Assembly: GCF_013300725.1 (NCBI RefSeq)
Contig: NZ_JAAIMM010000032.1
Span: 1 to 32,438, forward strand
From: Allocoprococcus comes
GTDB taxonomy: Bacteria > Bacillota > Clostridia > Lachnospirales > Lachnospiraceae
Direction: 5' to 3'
DNA length: 32,438 nucleotides
Positions 12,483 through 21,345 of this stretch are shown here, one piece after another. The position numbers were made by a program, and so were the translations under genes. The notes below the pieces were generated by a model. That model saw only the letters and a list, made by a program, of their open reading frames with translations, was not told where the DNA came from and made no database searches. Each line of letters starts with the position of its first letter. Position 1 is the stretch's first letter.

Positions 12483-14219
12483 TTATCTAGGCATCTCCCA
12501 TGCGTTATGATCCGTGTGAAGCAACATATGTGACTTGTGAGAAAGCGGTTTCTCAAAGAAATCACGATACAGACGGAGTACATCCGGGTTCTCATGTGAG
12601 AAGCGAAGTGGTGCATTCTTATCAAGGAAATAAAGATTTTCACCACGTGTCCGTGCAAGTTCTTCTCCGTCATGGATTGGCTGACCACCACCGCCGACGC
12701 ATCCGCCAGGGCAGGCCATGACTTCTACAAAATCATAATGTACTTCGCCATGTTCGATTGCTTCGATCAGTTTACGTGTGTTTCCGAGTCCGCTGACAAC
12801 AGCAGCACGAACAGTAGCATCTCCAAGCTGGATCTCGGCTTCTACAACACCCGGCTGTCCACCAGGATTGCGGACAATCTTGAATGCATCCGGATCAGGG
12901 TTACGTCCGGTTACAAGGTAGTGAGCAGAACGAAGTGCTGCTTCCATAACACCACCTGTTGTTCCGAAGATAACACCGGCACCGGTCCATTCTTTCATCA
13001 GAGGATCGCATTCACGATCAACCAAAGAAGCAGGATCAATATGTGCAGAACGGATCATGCGGGTAAGTTCACGGGTTGTAAGTACAATATCTGTCTCGTG
13101 TCCGGCATATTCACCATAGAACAGTTCCATGTTGCTTTCACCTTTTTTGGCTACACATGGCATGATAGATACAGTAAACATATTTTCCGGTTTCACACCG
13201 ATAGATTCTGCAAAATAACTCTTCATGACAGAACCGAACATCTGCTGTGGTGACTTGGCTGTTGAAAGCTGTGGCACCAGATGTGGGTACTGTGATTTAA
13301 GGAAGCGCACCCATCCAGGGCAGCAGGAGGTAAACATCGGACGAAGATTTAATTCGCCTTTTGTAAATCTCTGCAGGAATTCATTTCCTTCTTCCATAAT
13401 AGTAAGGTCTGCTGTGAAGGAGGTATCGAATACATAGTCAACACCCATTTTCTTCAGAGCATCCATGATCTTGCCGACAGTTGCTTCTTCACGGGAAAGA
13501 CCAAGAGCTTCACCCCATGCAGCACGTACAGCAGGAGCAACCTGTGCAACAACAACTTTCTTGTCAACAGCGATTGCATCCCATACTTTCTCTGTATCAT
13601 CACGTTCGCGCAGAGCGCCGACCGGGCAGTGGGTAATACACTGACCGCACAGAGAACAGGAAACTTCGGAGATCTTATGGTTGCCGGTTACATTAATGGT
13701 AGTACGGGAACCAGTACTTGTTACATCCCAGATATGTAAATCCTGGATCTTGTCACAGACCTGGATACAGCGCATACACTTGATGCATTTCTGTGAGTCT
13801 CTGATCAGCGGAAATTCTTTATCCCAAGGGAATTCTTCCAGACGCTGCTTAAATGGTACTTCGATGATGTTCAGGTCATTGGCAAGACTCTGCAGAGTAC
13901 AGTTACCGCTTCTGACACAGGTAGCACATTTGCAGTCGTGCTGGGAAAGGATCAGCTGTACAGTCTGTCTTCTGGCTGTACGAACCTTTGGGCTGTTTGT
14001 ATGGATTACCATACCTTCTTTTACTACGTTGTTGCAGGAAGTTACCAGTCGTTCCATTCCCTCAAGTTCAACAACGCAGACACGACAGGCTGCGATCTCG
14101 TTGATATCTTTCAGATAGCAGAGCTTTGGAATCGGGATATCCGCCATTTTGGCAGCATCCATGATGGTAGTACCTTCCGGGACAGATACGTTTATATTAT
14201 CAATTGTAAGATTTACCAT
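12483..14219 (-). CDS. hydA: [FeFe] hydrogenase catalytic subunit, CpI-like modular type
   Basis: This 578-aa protein has the whole modular chain of Clostridium CpI-like hydrogenases. A [2Fe-2S] domain has Cys34, 45, 48 and 62. A His-Cys [4Fe-4S] site has His94, Cys98, 101 and 107. Two further [4Fe-4S] sites have Cys145/148/151/155 and Cys188/191/194/198. The H-cluster domain has TSCCPGW (Cys299/300), MPCVAKK (Cys355) and MACPGGCVGGGGQP (Cys503/507), followed by the small-subunit region. It makes or uses H2 in the cytoplasm. Its start overlaps the stop of the upstream flavoprotein by 7 bp, so the two are translationally coupled and probably form one complex. Maturases HydEFG are not in the window. 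Electron bifurcation is possible but not proven by sequence. Confidence 0.95.
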   Translation of the reverse strand: MVNLTIDNINVSVPEGTTIMDAAKMADIPIPKLCYLKDINEIAACRVCVVELEGMERLVTSCNNVVKEGMVIHTNSPKVRTARRQTVQLILSQHDCKCATCVRSGNCTLQSLANDLNIIEVPFKQRLEEFPWDKEFPLIRDSQKCIKCMRCIQVCDKIQDLHIWDVTSTGSRTTINVTGNHKISEVSCSLCGQCITHCPVGALRERDDTEKVWDAIAVDKKVVVAQVAPAVRAAWGEALGLSREEATVGKIMDALKKMGVDYVFDTSFTADLTIMEEGNEFLQRFTKGELNLRPMFTSCCPGWVRFLKSQYPHLVPQLSTAKSPQQMFGSVMKSYFAESIGVKPENMFTVSIMPCVAKKGESNMELFYGEYAGHETDIVLTTRELTRMIRSAHIDPASLVDRECDPLMKEWTGAGVIFGTTGGVMEAALRSAHYLVTGRNPDPDAFKIVRNPGGQPGVVEAEIQLGDATVRAAVVSGLGNTRKLIEAIEHGEVHYDFVEVMACPGGCVGGGGQPIHDGEELARTRGENLYFLDKNAPLRFSHENPDVLRLYRDFFEKPLSHKSHMLLHTDHNAWEMPR

Positions 14220-16045
14220 AATGTTTCACGACCTCCTTTGAAAATGCCGTAGCCGAAGTGGTCGCAACGCAGACATCTGCTGGCTTCCTGTTTCGCTTCT
14301 GCCTCGGACATGCAGTTTTCTACACCGTTAAAGTCACAGACACGTTCGCAGGCTTCACGCTCGGTCATGTTTACTCTTCCGCACGGCGGGCGGTCATCAA
14401 GACGCGCTTCAGGAATCTCAACGTCACAGCTGATAATGTGGTGATATCCCAGGTATTCGTCTATGTTAGCAGCTACTACTTTTGCAGCAGCAATAGCTTT
14501 GATTACGGATGCAGGACCGGAAGCACAGTCTCCACCGGCAAATACACCCGGAATGTTATCGAATCCGCCGTATTTTTCGGTTAAGATCTTACCTCTCTGT
14601 ACAGGAACACCGGCTTCTTCAAAGTGCTGGTATTCAATATCCTGTCCGATCGCAACGATCAGTGTCTGGCATGGAATGAATACGTCAGGAGCACCTGTCG
14701 GACGTACACTTGCACGACCGTCTTTGATCTTACTGATCATCTGTGGTGTAACGTAGATTCCTTTTACGTGACCGTTTTCATCTGTTTCGATGCGGGAAGG
14801 AGCCATCAGAGTCTGTACTTCGATTCCTTCTGCAACAGCACCTTCAATCTCTGCCGGAAGGGCAGTCATATCTGCCACGCGGCGACGGTAAACGATGCTG
14901 ACTTTTTTAGCACCCAGACGTTTTGCGGTACGGACAGCATCCATAGATACGTTACCGCCACCGATAACAGCTACTTCCTGTCCGGTAAGATCCGGGTTCT
15001 GGTTCTTTCCTACATCACGAAGGAACTGAACAGCAGAAAGGACACCTTCTGAGTGTTCGCCTTCGATACCAAGTTTCTTATCGGTACTTGCACCGATTGT
15101 AATAAGTACTGCGTCGTATTCTTCACGCAGGCTCTGGATTGTCATATCAGTTCCGATACGTTTGCCAAATTCAACTTTGACACCGGTCTCAAGGATGGCA
15201 TTGATATCATCGTTCAGACGGTCTTTCGGCAGACGGTAGTTCGGGATACCATAGCGGAGCATACCGCCAAGCTCAGGCAGCATCTCAAATACGGTTGTCT
15301 GGTGTCCCATCAGCTGCAGATAGTAAGCTGCACTTAATCCACCAGGGCCACCACCAACAACGGCAATACGCTTTCCGGTAGATGGAGCGCATGGCGGCGG
15401 TGGAACTTTTCCGGCATAATCGGCAGCCATTCTCTTAAGACCGCGGATATTGACTGCATCGTCTACGATGTTACGACGGCAGCGTGCCTCACAAGGATGT
15501 TCGCAGATAAAACCACAGGTGGTCGGGAATGGATTGTCCTTACGGATCAGGCGGATCGCATCTGCGTAACGTCCTTCTCCGACAAGAGCGATATATCCCG
15601 GAATATCTACATGTGCCGGGCACAGAGATACACAAGGAACAGGCTGTGCGTACTGGCAGGTACATCTTCCCTGGCGCACATGTTCTTCATAATCTTCACG
15701 ACATCCAATCAGACTCTTGTAAACCATGTGAGCTGCTTCATACCCGATCGCACAGTCAGCTCCTTCCATGATTGATACAGAGAGTTCTTCCAGCAGGTCT
15801 AATGTTTCCATAGTTGCGTCTCCGTTCATAACGTCGGTCAGCAGATTTTTCAGCTGCCACAGACCAACACGGCACGGCACACATTTTCCACAGGTATGTG
15901 TATGACACATCTCCAGGAAAGCACGAGTCATGTCAACAGGACACAGTCCCGGAGGACTGGATTCGATTCTTCGCTCCAGATCTTTGTAGAGCCCTTCGAT
16001 AACCAGCTGGGCTTTGTCCGGTGCAGTGATTTCAAGTCTACTCAT
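14213..16045 (-). CDS. NuoF C-terminal Fe-S module fused to NfnB/GltD-like NAD(P)H flavoprotein
   Basis: This 610-aa protein couples two modules. Residues about 1-115 match only the C-terminal [4Fe-4S] domain of NuoF/HydB (Cys52, 55, 58 in CGKCVPCR, and Cys98 in DCAIG), without the FMN/NADH-binding domain or SLBB. Residues about 128-610 match the NfnB/GltD flavoprotein: Cys-rich Fe-S segment (Cys138 to Cys189), FAD-binding GGGPGG (231-236), NAD(P)H-binding GGGNVSMDA (362-370), a late VFAGGDCASGP FAD site, and a Cys-containing tail ending RCLRCDHFG. It is predicted to pass electrons between NAD(P)H and the hydrogenase encoded next to it. No separate HydB or HydC (NuoE-like) subunit is present. 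The start has AGGAGA 8 nt upstream. The fold assignment is firm; cofactor preference and bifurcation are inferred. Confidence 0.9.
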   Translation of the reverse strand: MSRLEITAPDKAQLVIEGLYKDLERRIESSPPGLCPVDMTRAFLEMCHTHTCGKCVPCRVGLWQLKNLLTDVMNGDATMETLDLLEELSVSIMEGADCAIGYEAAHMVYKSLIGCREDYEEHVRQGRCTCQYAQPVPCVSLCPAHVDIPGYIALVGEGRYADAIRLIRKDNPFPTTCGFICEHPCEARCRRNIVDDAVNIRGLKRMAADYAGKVPPPPCAPSTGKRIAVVGGGPGGLSAAYYLQLMGHQTTVFEMLPELGGMLRYGIPNYRLPKDRLNDDINAILETGVKVEFGKRIGTDMTIQSLREEYDAVLITIGASTDKKLGIEGEHSEGVLSAVQFLRDVGKNQNPDLTGQEVAVIGGGNVSMDAVRTAKRLGAKKVSIVYRRRVADMTALPAEIEGAVAEGIEVQTLMAPSRIETDENGHVKGIYVTPQMISKIKDGRASVRPTGAPDVFIPCQTLIVAIGQDIEYQHFEEAGVPVQRGKILTEKYGGFDNIPGVFAGGDCASGPASVIKAIAAAKVVAANIDEYLGYHHIISCDVEIPEARLDDRPPCGRVNMTEREACERVCDFNGVENCMSEAEAKQEASRCLRCDHFGYGIFKGGRETLW

Positions 16046-16155
16046 AGCTTTTTTCTCCTTTAACTTTTTTTGCTAATCTACAGGACAGATGAAGAAAAAT
16101 ATAGGGAAAACATCTGAATACTATAGATTAACTCTATGGACACACTTATAATGAT

Positions 16156-16184
16156 ATTGTATGCATTTTAGTACAATCTTGCAA
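16156..16184 (-). promoter_or_regulatory. Promoter of the hydrogenase operon
   Basis: On the minus strand, TTGCAA (16179-16184), a 17-bp spacer and TACAAT (16156-16161) would leave a leader of about 105 nt before the flavoprotein gene. Just upstream of the -35 is a direct repeat AAGTTAAT at 16188-16195 and 16208-16215, centred 20 bp apart. The remainder of the 325-bp gap to galM is A/T-rich, with no gene seen. Confidence 0.55.
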
Positions 16185-16301
16185 GCAAAGTTAATAAATA
16201 GACAAATAAGTTAATTTTGTCACAAAATGATAAAAAATATCAGCAATATGCACAAAAAGGCAGAACAACGATAAAGGGTGCAAAAAATAAAAAAAATATG
16301 T

Positions 16302-16307
16302 TACAAT
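16302..16307 (+). promoter_or_regulatory. Candidate extended -10 of galM
   Basis: TGT-TACAAT (hexamer 16302-16307) lies 63 bp before the galM start. The best -35 (GTGCAA, 16279-16284, spacer 17) is poor, so the extended -10 is the main evidence. Confidence 0.4.
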
Positions 16308-16370
16308 AACACCTGTAAAAGAGATGTCTGTTTTTCAGGCACAATTAACAGAAAGGGCGGAACAGGAGAA

Positions 16371-17402
16371 ATGAAAGTAACAGATTTTGGTGCAACAGTT
16401 AAAGGTGACGAGACAAAATTATATACGCTCACAAATAAAAACGGAATGGAGATTGCAGTATCCGATTACGGTGCAACGCTGGTACAGGTGATCGTACCGG
16501 ACAAAGAAGGCAAGCCGTGTGATGTTGTGCTTGGATATGATGAGGCAGCAGGATATGAAGAAGGAGATCTGTTCTTCGGCGCAATTGTCGGGAGAAGTGC
16601 AAACCGTATCGGAGGAGCATCCTTTGACCTGGACGGAGTGACCTATCAGCTTGAAAAGAATGATAATGGCAATAATCTCCACAGCGGAATGGATTTTTAT
16701 AACCAGAGAATGTGGAAGGTAAAAGAAACCGCAGATGATCATATCACATTTGAACTGGACAGCCCGGATGGTGATCAGGGATATCCGGGAGCTGTACATA
16801 TTGAGGTAACATATACTCTGACAGAAGATAATGCAGTGAAGATTGCTTATCACGCAGTGCCGGATGCAGATACAATTATCAATATGACAAACCACAGCTA
16901 TTTCAATATGGATGGACATGCATCAGGAGATGTACTGGATCAGGAAGTATGGATTGATGCAGATGCATTTACCAGAGCCGATGCCGAGTCTATTCCGACA
17001 GGCGAGATCACACCGGTAGAAGGAACACCGATGGATTTCCGCACAAAGAAAGCAATTGGCAAAGAAATCGAGACAGATTATGAAGCACTGAATTTCGGGA
17101 AAGGATATGATCATAACTGGGTTCTGAACAATAAAGGAGAATTTGCGAAAGTGGCAGAGATGTCCTCGGAAGAGAGCGGAATCACTATGGAAGTTTATAC
17201 AGACCTTCCGGGAATGCAGCTTTATACAGGCAACTTTATTGTTGATGCCAAAGGAAAAGGCGGGGCGCATTACCACAAACGTCAGGCAGCCTGCTTCGAG
17301 ACACAGTTCTTCCCGGATGCAGTCCACAAAGAGAATTTTGCCGGACCGGTATGCAAGAAGGGCGAAGCATACGAGACAACAACTATGTACAAATTTGTAT
17401 AA
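16371..17402 (+). CDS. galM: Aldose 1-epimerase (galactose mutarotase)
   Basis: This 343-aa protein has the beta-sandwich GalM layout. Motifs are DYGATLVQVIVPD, GAIVGRSANRIGGA, NNLHSG with the substrate-binding His, the catalytic-His segment TNHSYFNMDG, YDHNWVL, and the base region ACFETQFFPDA with the catalytic Glu. It interconverts alpha and beta anomers of galactose, glucose and similar sugars in the cytoplasm. It stands alone, without other Leloir genes nearby, and is followed by its own terminator. The ATG at 16371 matches the usual family N terminus. An in-frame upstream GTG at 16278 would add 31 residues overlapping promoter-like sequence, so it is rejected. The Shine-Dalgarno choice is ambiguous (AAGGGCGG or a close AGGAG). 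Confidence 0.93.
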   Translation: MKVTDFGATVKGDETKLYTLTNKNGMEIAVSDYGATLVQVIVPDKEGKPCDVVLGYDEAAGYEEGDLFFGAIVGRSANRIGGASFDLDGVTYQLEKNDNGNNLHSGMDFYNQRMWKVKETADDHITFELDSPDGDQGYPGAVHIEVTYTLTEDNAVKIAYHAVPDADTIINMTNHSYFNMDGHASGDVLDQEVWIDADAFTRADAESIPTGEITPVEGTPMDFRTKKAIGKEIETDYEALNFGKGYDHNWVLNNKGEFAKVAEMSSEESGITMEVYTDLPGMQLYTGNFIVDAKGKGGAHYHKRQAACFETQFFPDAVHKENFAGPVCKKGEAYETTTMYKFV

Positions 17403-17416
17403 GAGCATAGAAATGA

Positions 17417-17456
17417 AAAAGTACCGCAGACGTAACAATCTGTGGTACTTTTTTAC
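17417..17456 (+). terminator. Intrinsic terminator of galM
   Basis: The arms 17417-17430 and 17439-17452 form a 14-bp stem with one G-T pair, enclosing an 8-nt loop and followed by a T-run to 17454. The preceding A-run would also make it function on the minus strand. Confidence 0.88.
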
Positions 17457-17555
17457 TTTAACTTTTACAGGTGCACTCTGTTAAATGAAAGGCACGATGT
17501 GTCGAAGATATTTTATAAACAAATGGTTTCTGTTCTGTTGCAAATTCCTTGAAAA

Positions 17556-18164
17556 TCAGAAAATACCATCCAGATAATGCCCGATCGAACGGCGGATATT
17601 ACCTTCAAAATCCGTCTCTCCGTTATGCAGACACCATTCAAATACATTTCCGATAACCAGCATACGGATATCAGTGCAGATTTCATCCAGGGAAATCTTT
17701 GGCGCAATGATGCCGGCATCGATCGCTTTGCGAAGATAATTCTCTACGGTAAGGATCGGGTACGGTCGCTCGGTGCGGATCGTCGGGTTCAGTGCCTGGT
17801 TGCGTGGTGTGTAGTAGTTGGACATGAATTCCACACCCAGCTCCCGGCAGTACTGTGCATAATTCAGATAGACGTGGATGATACCGATCTTTGCCTCATC
17901 TGCATCTTCCGGCGTATCCAGAAGATCCGGATTGATGCTTGGCTGTTCTTCGATGTAATAAGACAGAAGATCATCTTTGGTTTTGAAATGGTGATAGAAA
18001 CTGCCGTTGGAAACGCCTGCTTCATCACAGATATTTTTTATGGAAAGCTGATCATATCCCTGCTTCTGCAGAATTGTCTTGGCTGCATGAAAGATACGTG
18101 CTTTGGTTTCTTTTGATTTTTTCTGTTGTCTGGACAGAGGCTCTTTTTCAATATCGCTTGACAT
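17556..18164 (-). CDS. TetR/AcrR-family transcriptional regulator
   Basis: This 202-aa protein has a basic N-terminal extension, then the TetR helix-turn-helix at about residues 20-66 (ARIFHAAKTILQKQGYD, SIKNICDEAGVSNGSFYHHFKTKDDLL). A helical ligand-binding domain follows, not recognisable to any effector class. It is transcribed divergently from tex, with about 170 bp between the two starts. A 13-bp palindrome overlaps its probable -10, suggesting autorepression. No efflux pump or obvious target operon is adjacent, so its regulon cannot be guessed. Confidence 0.88.
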   Translation of the reverse strand: MSSDIEKEPLSRQQKKSKETKARIFHAAKTILQKQGYDQLSIKNICDEAGVSNGSFYHHFKTKDDLLSYYIEEQPSINPDLLDTPEDADEAKIGIIHVYLNYAQYCRELGVEFMSNYYTPRNQALNPTIRTERPYPILTVENYLRKAIDAGIIAPKISLDEICTDIRMLVIGNVFEWCLHNGETDFEGNIRRSIGHYLDGIF

Positions 18165-18201
18165 TTGGTTAATCCTTTCTTAAAACTTTTCAGTCAGATT
18201 A

Positions 18202-18214
18202 GCTATAGTATAGC
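18202..18214. promoter_or_regulatory. Palindrome overlapping the tetR -10, candidate operator
   Basis: GCTATA-G-TATAGC (18202-18214) is a perfect palindrome 37 bp upstream of the TetR start codon. On the minus strand it contains TATACT (18207-18212), which would serve as the -10. This is a typical placement for TetR-family self-repression; binding is inferred. Confidence 0.4.
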
Positions 18215-18269
18215 ATATTTAATAGAAAAAGACAAGAAAACCGAGCGAACTCTGTAATTTTAACGGGAA

Positions 18270-18298
18270 TTGAAAAATAAGAGATGACATGGTATCAT
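18270..18298 (+). promoter_or_regulatory. Promoter of tex
   Basis: TTGAAA (18270-18275), a 17-bp spacer and TATCAT (18293-18298) lie 38 bp before the tex start codon. Confidence 0.6.
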
Positions 18299-18336
18299 TA
18301 AATCCATAGCGAACAAAAAGAGAGGATTGGATATCA

Positions 18337-20490
18337 ATGGATATTAACCAGAAAATAACAGAAGAACTGGGCGTAAAAAAGTGGCAGGTAGATGCGGCTG
18401 TAAAGCTGATTGATGAAGGAAACACCATTCCGTTTATTGCGCGTTACAGAAAAGAAGCACACGGCACACTGGATGATGAACAGCTTCGTAAATTATATGA
18501 ACGACTAACCTATCTGCGGAATCTGGAAGAGAAAAAAGAACAGGTTCTTGCAAGTATTGAAGAGCAGGGCAAGTTAACATCTGAGCTGAAAGCACAGATC
18601 CTGGCAGCAGAGACGCAGGTTCTGGTGGACGATCTTTACCGTCCGTACAGACCAAAGCGCCGGACCCGTGCGACAATTGCAAAAGAAAAAGGTCTGGAAC
18701 CTCTGGCGGTTCTGATTTCTCTTCAGAATAGTAAGGAGCCCCTGGAAAAAGAGGCAGAAAAATATGTTTCTGAAGAAAAGGGCGTGAAAAACGTACAGGA
18801 AGCGATTGACGGTGCGAAAGATATTCTTGCAGAAAATATTTCAGATGAGGCAGATTACAGAAAGAGGATCCGCGATCTGACTTTCAAAAAGGGTACGTTG
18901 GTTTCTGCTGCAAAAGATGAAAAAGCAGAATCTGTATACGAGATGTATTATGATTTTACAGAAGCGGTCAGCAAAGTAGCCGGACACCGTGTACTGGCAC
19001 TCAACCGTGGAGAAAAAGAAAAATTCCTGAGTGTTAAGATTGAAGCACCGGAAGAGGAAATTCTCCGTTATCTGGAAAAGAAAGTGATCCGCAAGGATAA
19101 TCCATACACAACACCGGTTTTGAAAGAGGTTGTGGCCGACAGCTATCAGAGGCTGATTGCACCGGCAATCGAGCGCGAACTCAGAAACGAACTGACGGAA
19201 AAAGCAGAAGATGGTGCGATCCTTGTGTTTGGAAAGAATCTGGAGCAGCTTCTGATGCAGCCGCCGATTGTCGGACAGGTTGTGCTTGGATGGGATCCTG
19301 CATTCCGTACCGGATGCAAGCTTGCTGTGGTAGATTCGACCGGAAAAGTAATCGGCACGACTGTAATTTATCCGACAGCGCCTACGACTCCGAAGAAGAT
19401 CCAGGCGGCAAAAGATCTGCTGAAAAAGATTATTCCAAAGTATCACATCTCTTTGATTTCCCTGGGAAATGGAACAGCATCCAGAGAATCAGAACAGTTT
19501 ATTGTAGAACTGTTAAAAGAGATTCCGGAAAAAGTGCAGTATGTGATCGTAAATGAAGCGGGAGCATCTGTGTACTCAGCAAGTAAACTTGCTACAGAAG
19601 AATTTCCAAAATTCGATGTCGGGCAGAGAAGCGCGACATCCATCGCAAGACGTCTTCAGGATCCGCTTGCCGAACTGGTAAAGATCAATCCGCAGTCGAT
19701 CGGTGTCGGGCAGTATCAGCATGATATGAACCAGAAAAAATTGGGAGAAGCACTTGGCGGTGTGGTAGAAGATTGTGTAAATAAAGTCGGTGTGGACTTA
19801 AATACTGCATCGGCTCCGCTGCTTTCTTATATTTCCGGTATTTCCGGAACCCTTGCGAAAAATATTGTTGCCTACAGGGAAGAAAATGGAAAATTTGAGA
19901 ATAGAAAAGAACTTCTCAAAGTACCAAAACTTGGACCAAAAGCATTTGAGCAGTGTGCCGGGTTTATGAGAATCCAGGGCGGAACCAATCCACTTGACGG
20001 AACCAGTGTACATCCGGAGTCTTACGAGGCGGCAGGAAAGCTTCTTGAAAAGCAGGGCTTCGAGCCGGAAGATATTGCAGGCGGCAAGCTTGCAGGTCTG
20101 TCTCTTACCATCAAAGATTACAAAAAGCTCGCTGAGGAACTTGGAGTAGGAGAGATTACCCTTCGGGATATTGTCAAAGAGCTGGAAAAACCGGCGCGTG
20201 ATCCGCGAGATGAGATGCCGAAACCAATTCTCAGAACGGATGTCCTTGATATGAAGGATCTGAAGGAAGGGATGATTCTGAAAGGAACCGTGCGAAATGT
20301 CATTGACTTTGGTGTATTTGTCGATATTGGAGTGCATCAGGACGGATTGGTGCACATTTCCCAGATCACGGACCGTTTTATCAAGCATCCACTGGAAGCA
20401 GTCAGCGTAGGAGATATTGTAGATGTAAAGGTAATGAGCGTTGATTTGCAGAAGAAGCGGATCCAGCTTACAATGAGAGGAATTCAGTAA
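18337..20490 (+). CDS. tex: Tex-family RNA-binding transcription accessory protein
   Basis: This 717-aa protein is full length for Tex. It has the N-terminal helical region opening ELGVKKWQVDAAVKLIDEGNTIPFIARYRKEA, a long helical stretch with DDLYRPYRPKRRTRA, and a YqgF-like RNase H-fold domain (GWDPAFRTGCKLAVVD, and VNEAGASVYSASKLA). Helix-hairpin-helix segments (ASAPLLSYISGISGTLAKNI) follow, with a C-terminal S1 RNA-binding domain at about 640-717 (GTVRNVIDFGVFVDIGVHQDGLVHIS, split here by eye). Tex is a conserved nucleic-acid-binding protein that affects transcription and RNA turnover. It is first in a four-gene run: the next start is 3 bp after its stop. Confidence 0.95.
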   Translation: MDINQKITEELGVKKWQVDAAVKLIDEGNTIPFIARYRKEAHGTLDDEQLRKLYERLTYLRNLEEKKEQVLASIEEQGKLTSELKAQILAAETQVLVDDLYRPYRPKRRTRATIAKEKGLEPLAVLISLQNSKEPLEKEAEKYVSEEKGVKNVQEAIDGAKDILAENISDEADYRKRIRDLTFKKGTLVSAAKDEKAESVYEMYYDFTEAVSKVAGHRVLALNRGEKEKFLSVKIEAPEEEILRYLEKKVIRKDNPYTTPVLKEVVADSYQRLIAPAIERELRNELTEKAEDGAILVFGKNLEQLLMQPPIVGQVVLGWDPAFRTGCKLAVVDSTGKVIGTTVIYPTAPTTPKKIQAAKDLLKKIIPKYHISLISLGNGTASRESEQFIVELLKEIPEKVQYVIVNEAGASVYSASKLATEEFPKFDVGQRSATSIARRLQDPLAELVKINPQSIGVGQYQHDMNQKKLGEALGGVVEDCVNKVGVDLNTASAPLLSYISGISGTLAKNIVAYREENGKFENRKELLKVPKLGPKAFEQCAGFMRIQGGTNPLDGTSVHPESYEAAGKLLEKQGFEPEDIAGGKLAGLSLTIKDYKKLAEELGVGEITLRDIVKELEKPARDPRDEMPKPILRTDVLDMKDLKEGMILKGTVRNVIDFGVFVDIGVHQDGLVHISQITDRFIKHPLEAVSVGDIVDVKVMSVDLQKKRIQLTMRGIQ

Positions 20491-20493
20491 TAC

Positions 20494-21345
20494 ATGTTCG
20501 GATATGTGACGGCGAATGAGCCGGAATTAAAAGTAAAAGATTATCATAAATATAAAGCGTATTACTGTGGCCTTTGCCAGTCGCTGAAGAGACAGTATGG
20601 CAGCGCAGGACAGCTTACGCTTGCCTATGATATGACATTTGTGATCATTTTACTTACTTCTTTATATGAAAGTGAAACAAAGGCGGAAAGACATCGCTGT
20701 AAGACGCATCCGTTAAAGCCACAGCCAATGCTGGAAAATGAAATCACAGAGTATGCGGCTGATATGAATCTGATCATGGCGTATTATCATCTGGAAGATG
20801 ACTGGAAGGATGAGAAGAAAGTAGCAGGGCTTTTCGGGAGTATGGCTTTGAAGCGAAAAGTAAAAAAAGCAATTCGGAAATATCCAAGGCAGAGTCGGGT
20901 GATCAGAGAAGAAATGGCAAAGCTTTCGGAATATGAAATTCAGGGTATACAGGAAGTTGACTATCCGGCAGGCTGCTTTGGCCGGCTGATGGAAGAGATG
21001 ATGGTATATAAAGAAGACTGCTGGGAACAGCAGCTTCGAGGGATCGGTTTCTATCTGGGCAAATATATTTACATTATGGATGCTTACGAAGATCTGGATA
21101 AGGATCTGGAAAAAGGGACTTATAATCCATTAAAAAAGATGCATGAAGAAGCCGGATATGAAGAAAGATGCAGAGACATTCTGTGCATGATGATCGGCGA
21201 ATGCGCAAGAAATTTTGAAATTCTGCCATGTGTACTGGACGTGGATATCCTGCGGAATATCCTGTATGATGGCGTATGGAAACATTACAGAAAGATACAA
21301 GAAAAGAAAAGCGAGGAAAAGGAAGATGACAAAGAATCCTTATGA
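20494..21345 (+). CDS. DUF5685-type protein with isoprenoid-synthase-like aspartate motifs
   Basis: This 283-aa, mostly helical, cytoplasmic-looking protein is of a Clostridia family I recall as DUF5685, with no established function. It opens with MFGYV and has YYCGLC at 23-28. Two acidic motifs stand out. LEDDWKDE at 100-107 contains a DDxxD arrangement (Asp102, Asp103, Asp106). [10 protein letters not shown] at 195-204, followed by GTYNP, resembles the second DxxED helix of squalene/phytoene synthases, which continues into a G-x-x-Y-x-P-like stretch. The motifs are 94 residues apart, closer than the roughly 120 usual there. It sits 3 bp after tex and its end overlaps the J-domain gene by 20 bp, so a linked function with that protein is likely. 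Enzymatic activity is a hypothesis only. Confidence 0.75.
   Translation: MFGYVTANEPELKVKDYHKYKAYYCGLCQSLKRQYGSAGQLTLAYDMTFVIILLTSLYESETKAERHRCKTHPLKPQPMLENEITEYAADMNLIMAYYHLEDDWKDEKKVAGLFGSMALKRKVKKAIRKYPRQSRVIREEMAKLSEYEIQGIQEVDYPAGCFGRLMEEMMVYKEDCWEQQLRGIGFYLGKYIYIMDAYEDLDKDLEKGTYNPLKKMHEEAGYEERCRDILCMMIGECARNFEILPCVLDVDILRNILYDGVWKHYRKIQEKKSEEKEDDKESL

Noticed and set aside
12672-13253. 193-aa plus-strand ORF
   Set aside because: Antisense to the hydA catalytic domain, whose motifs are unambiguous.
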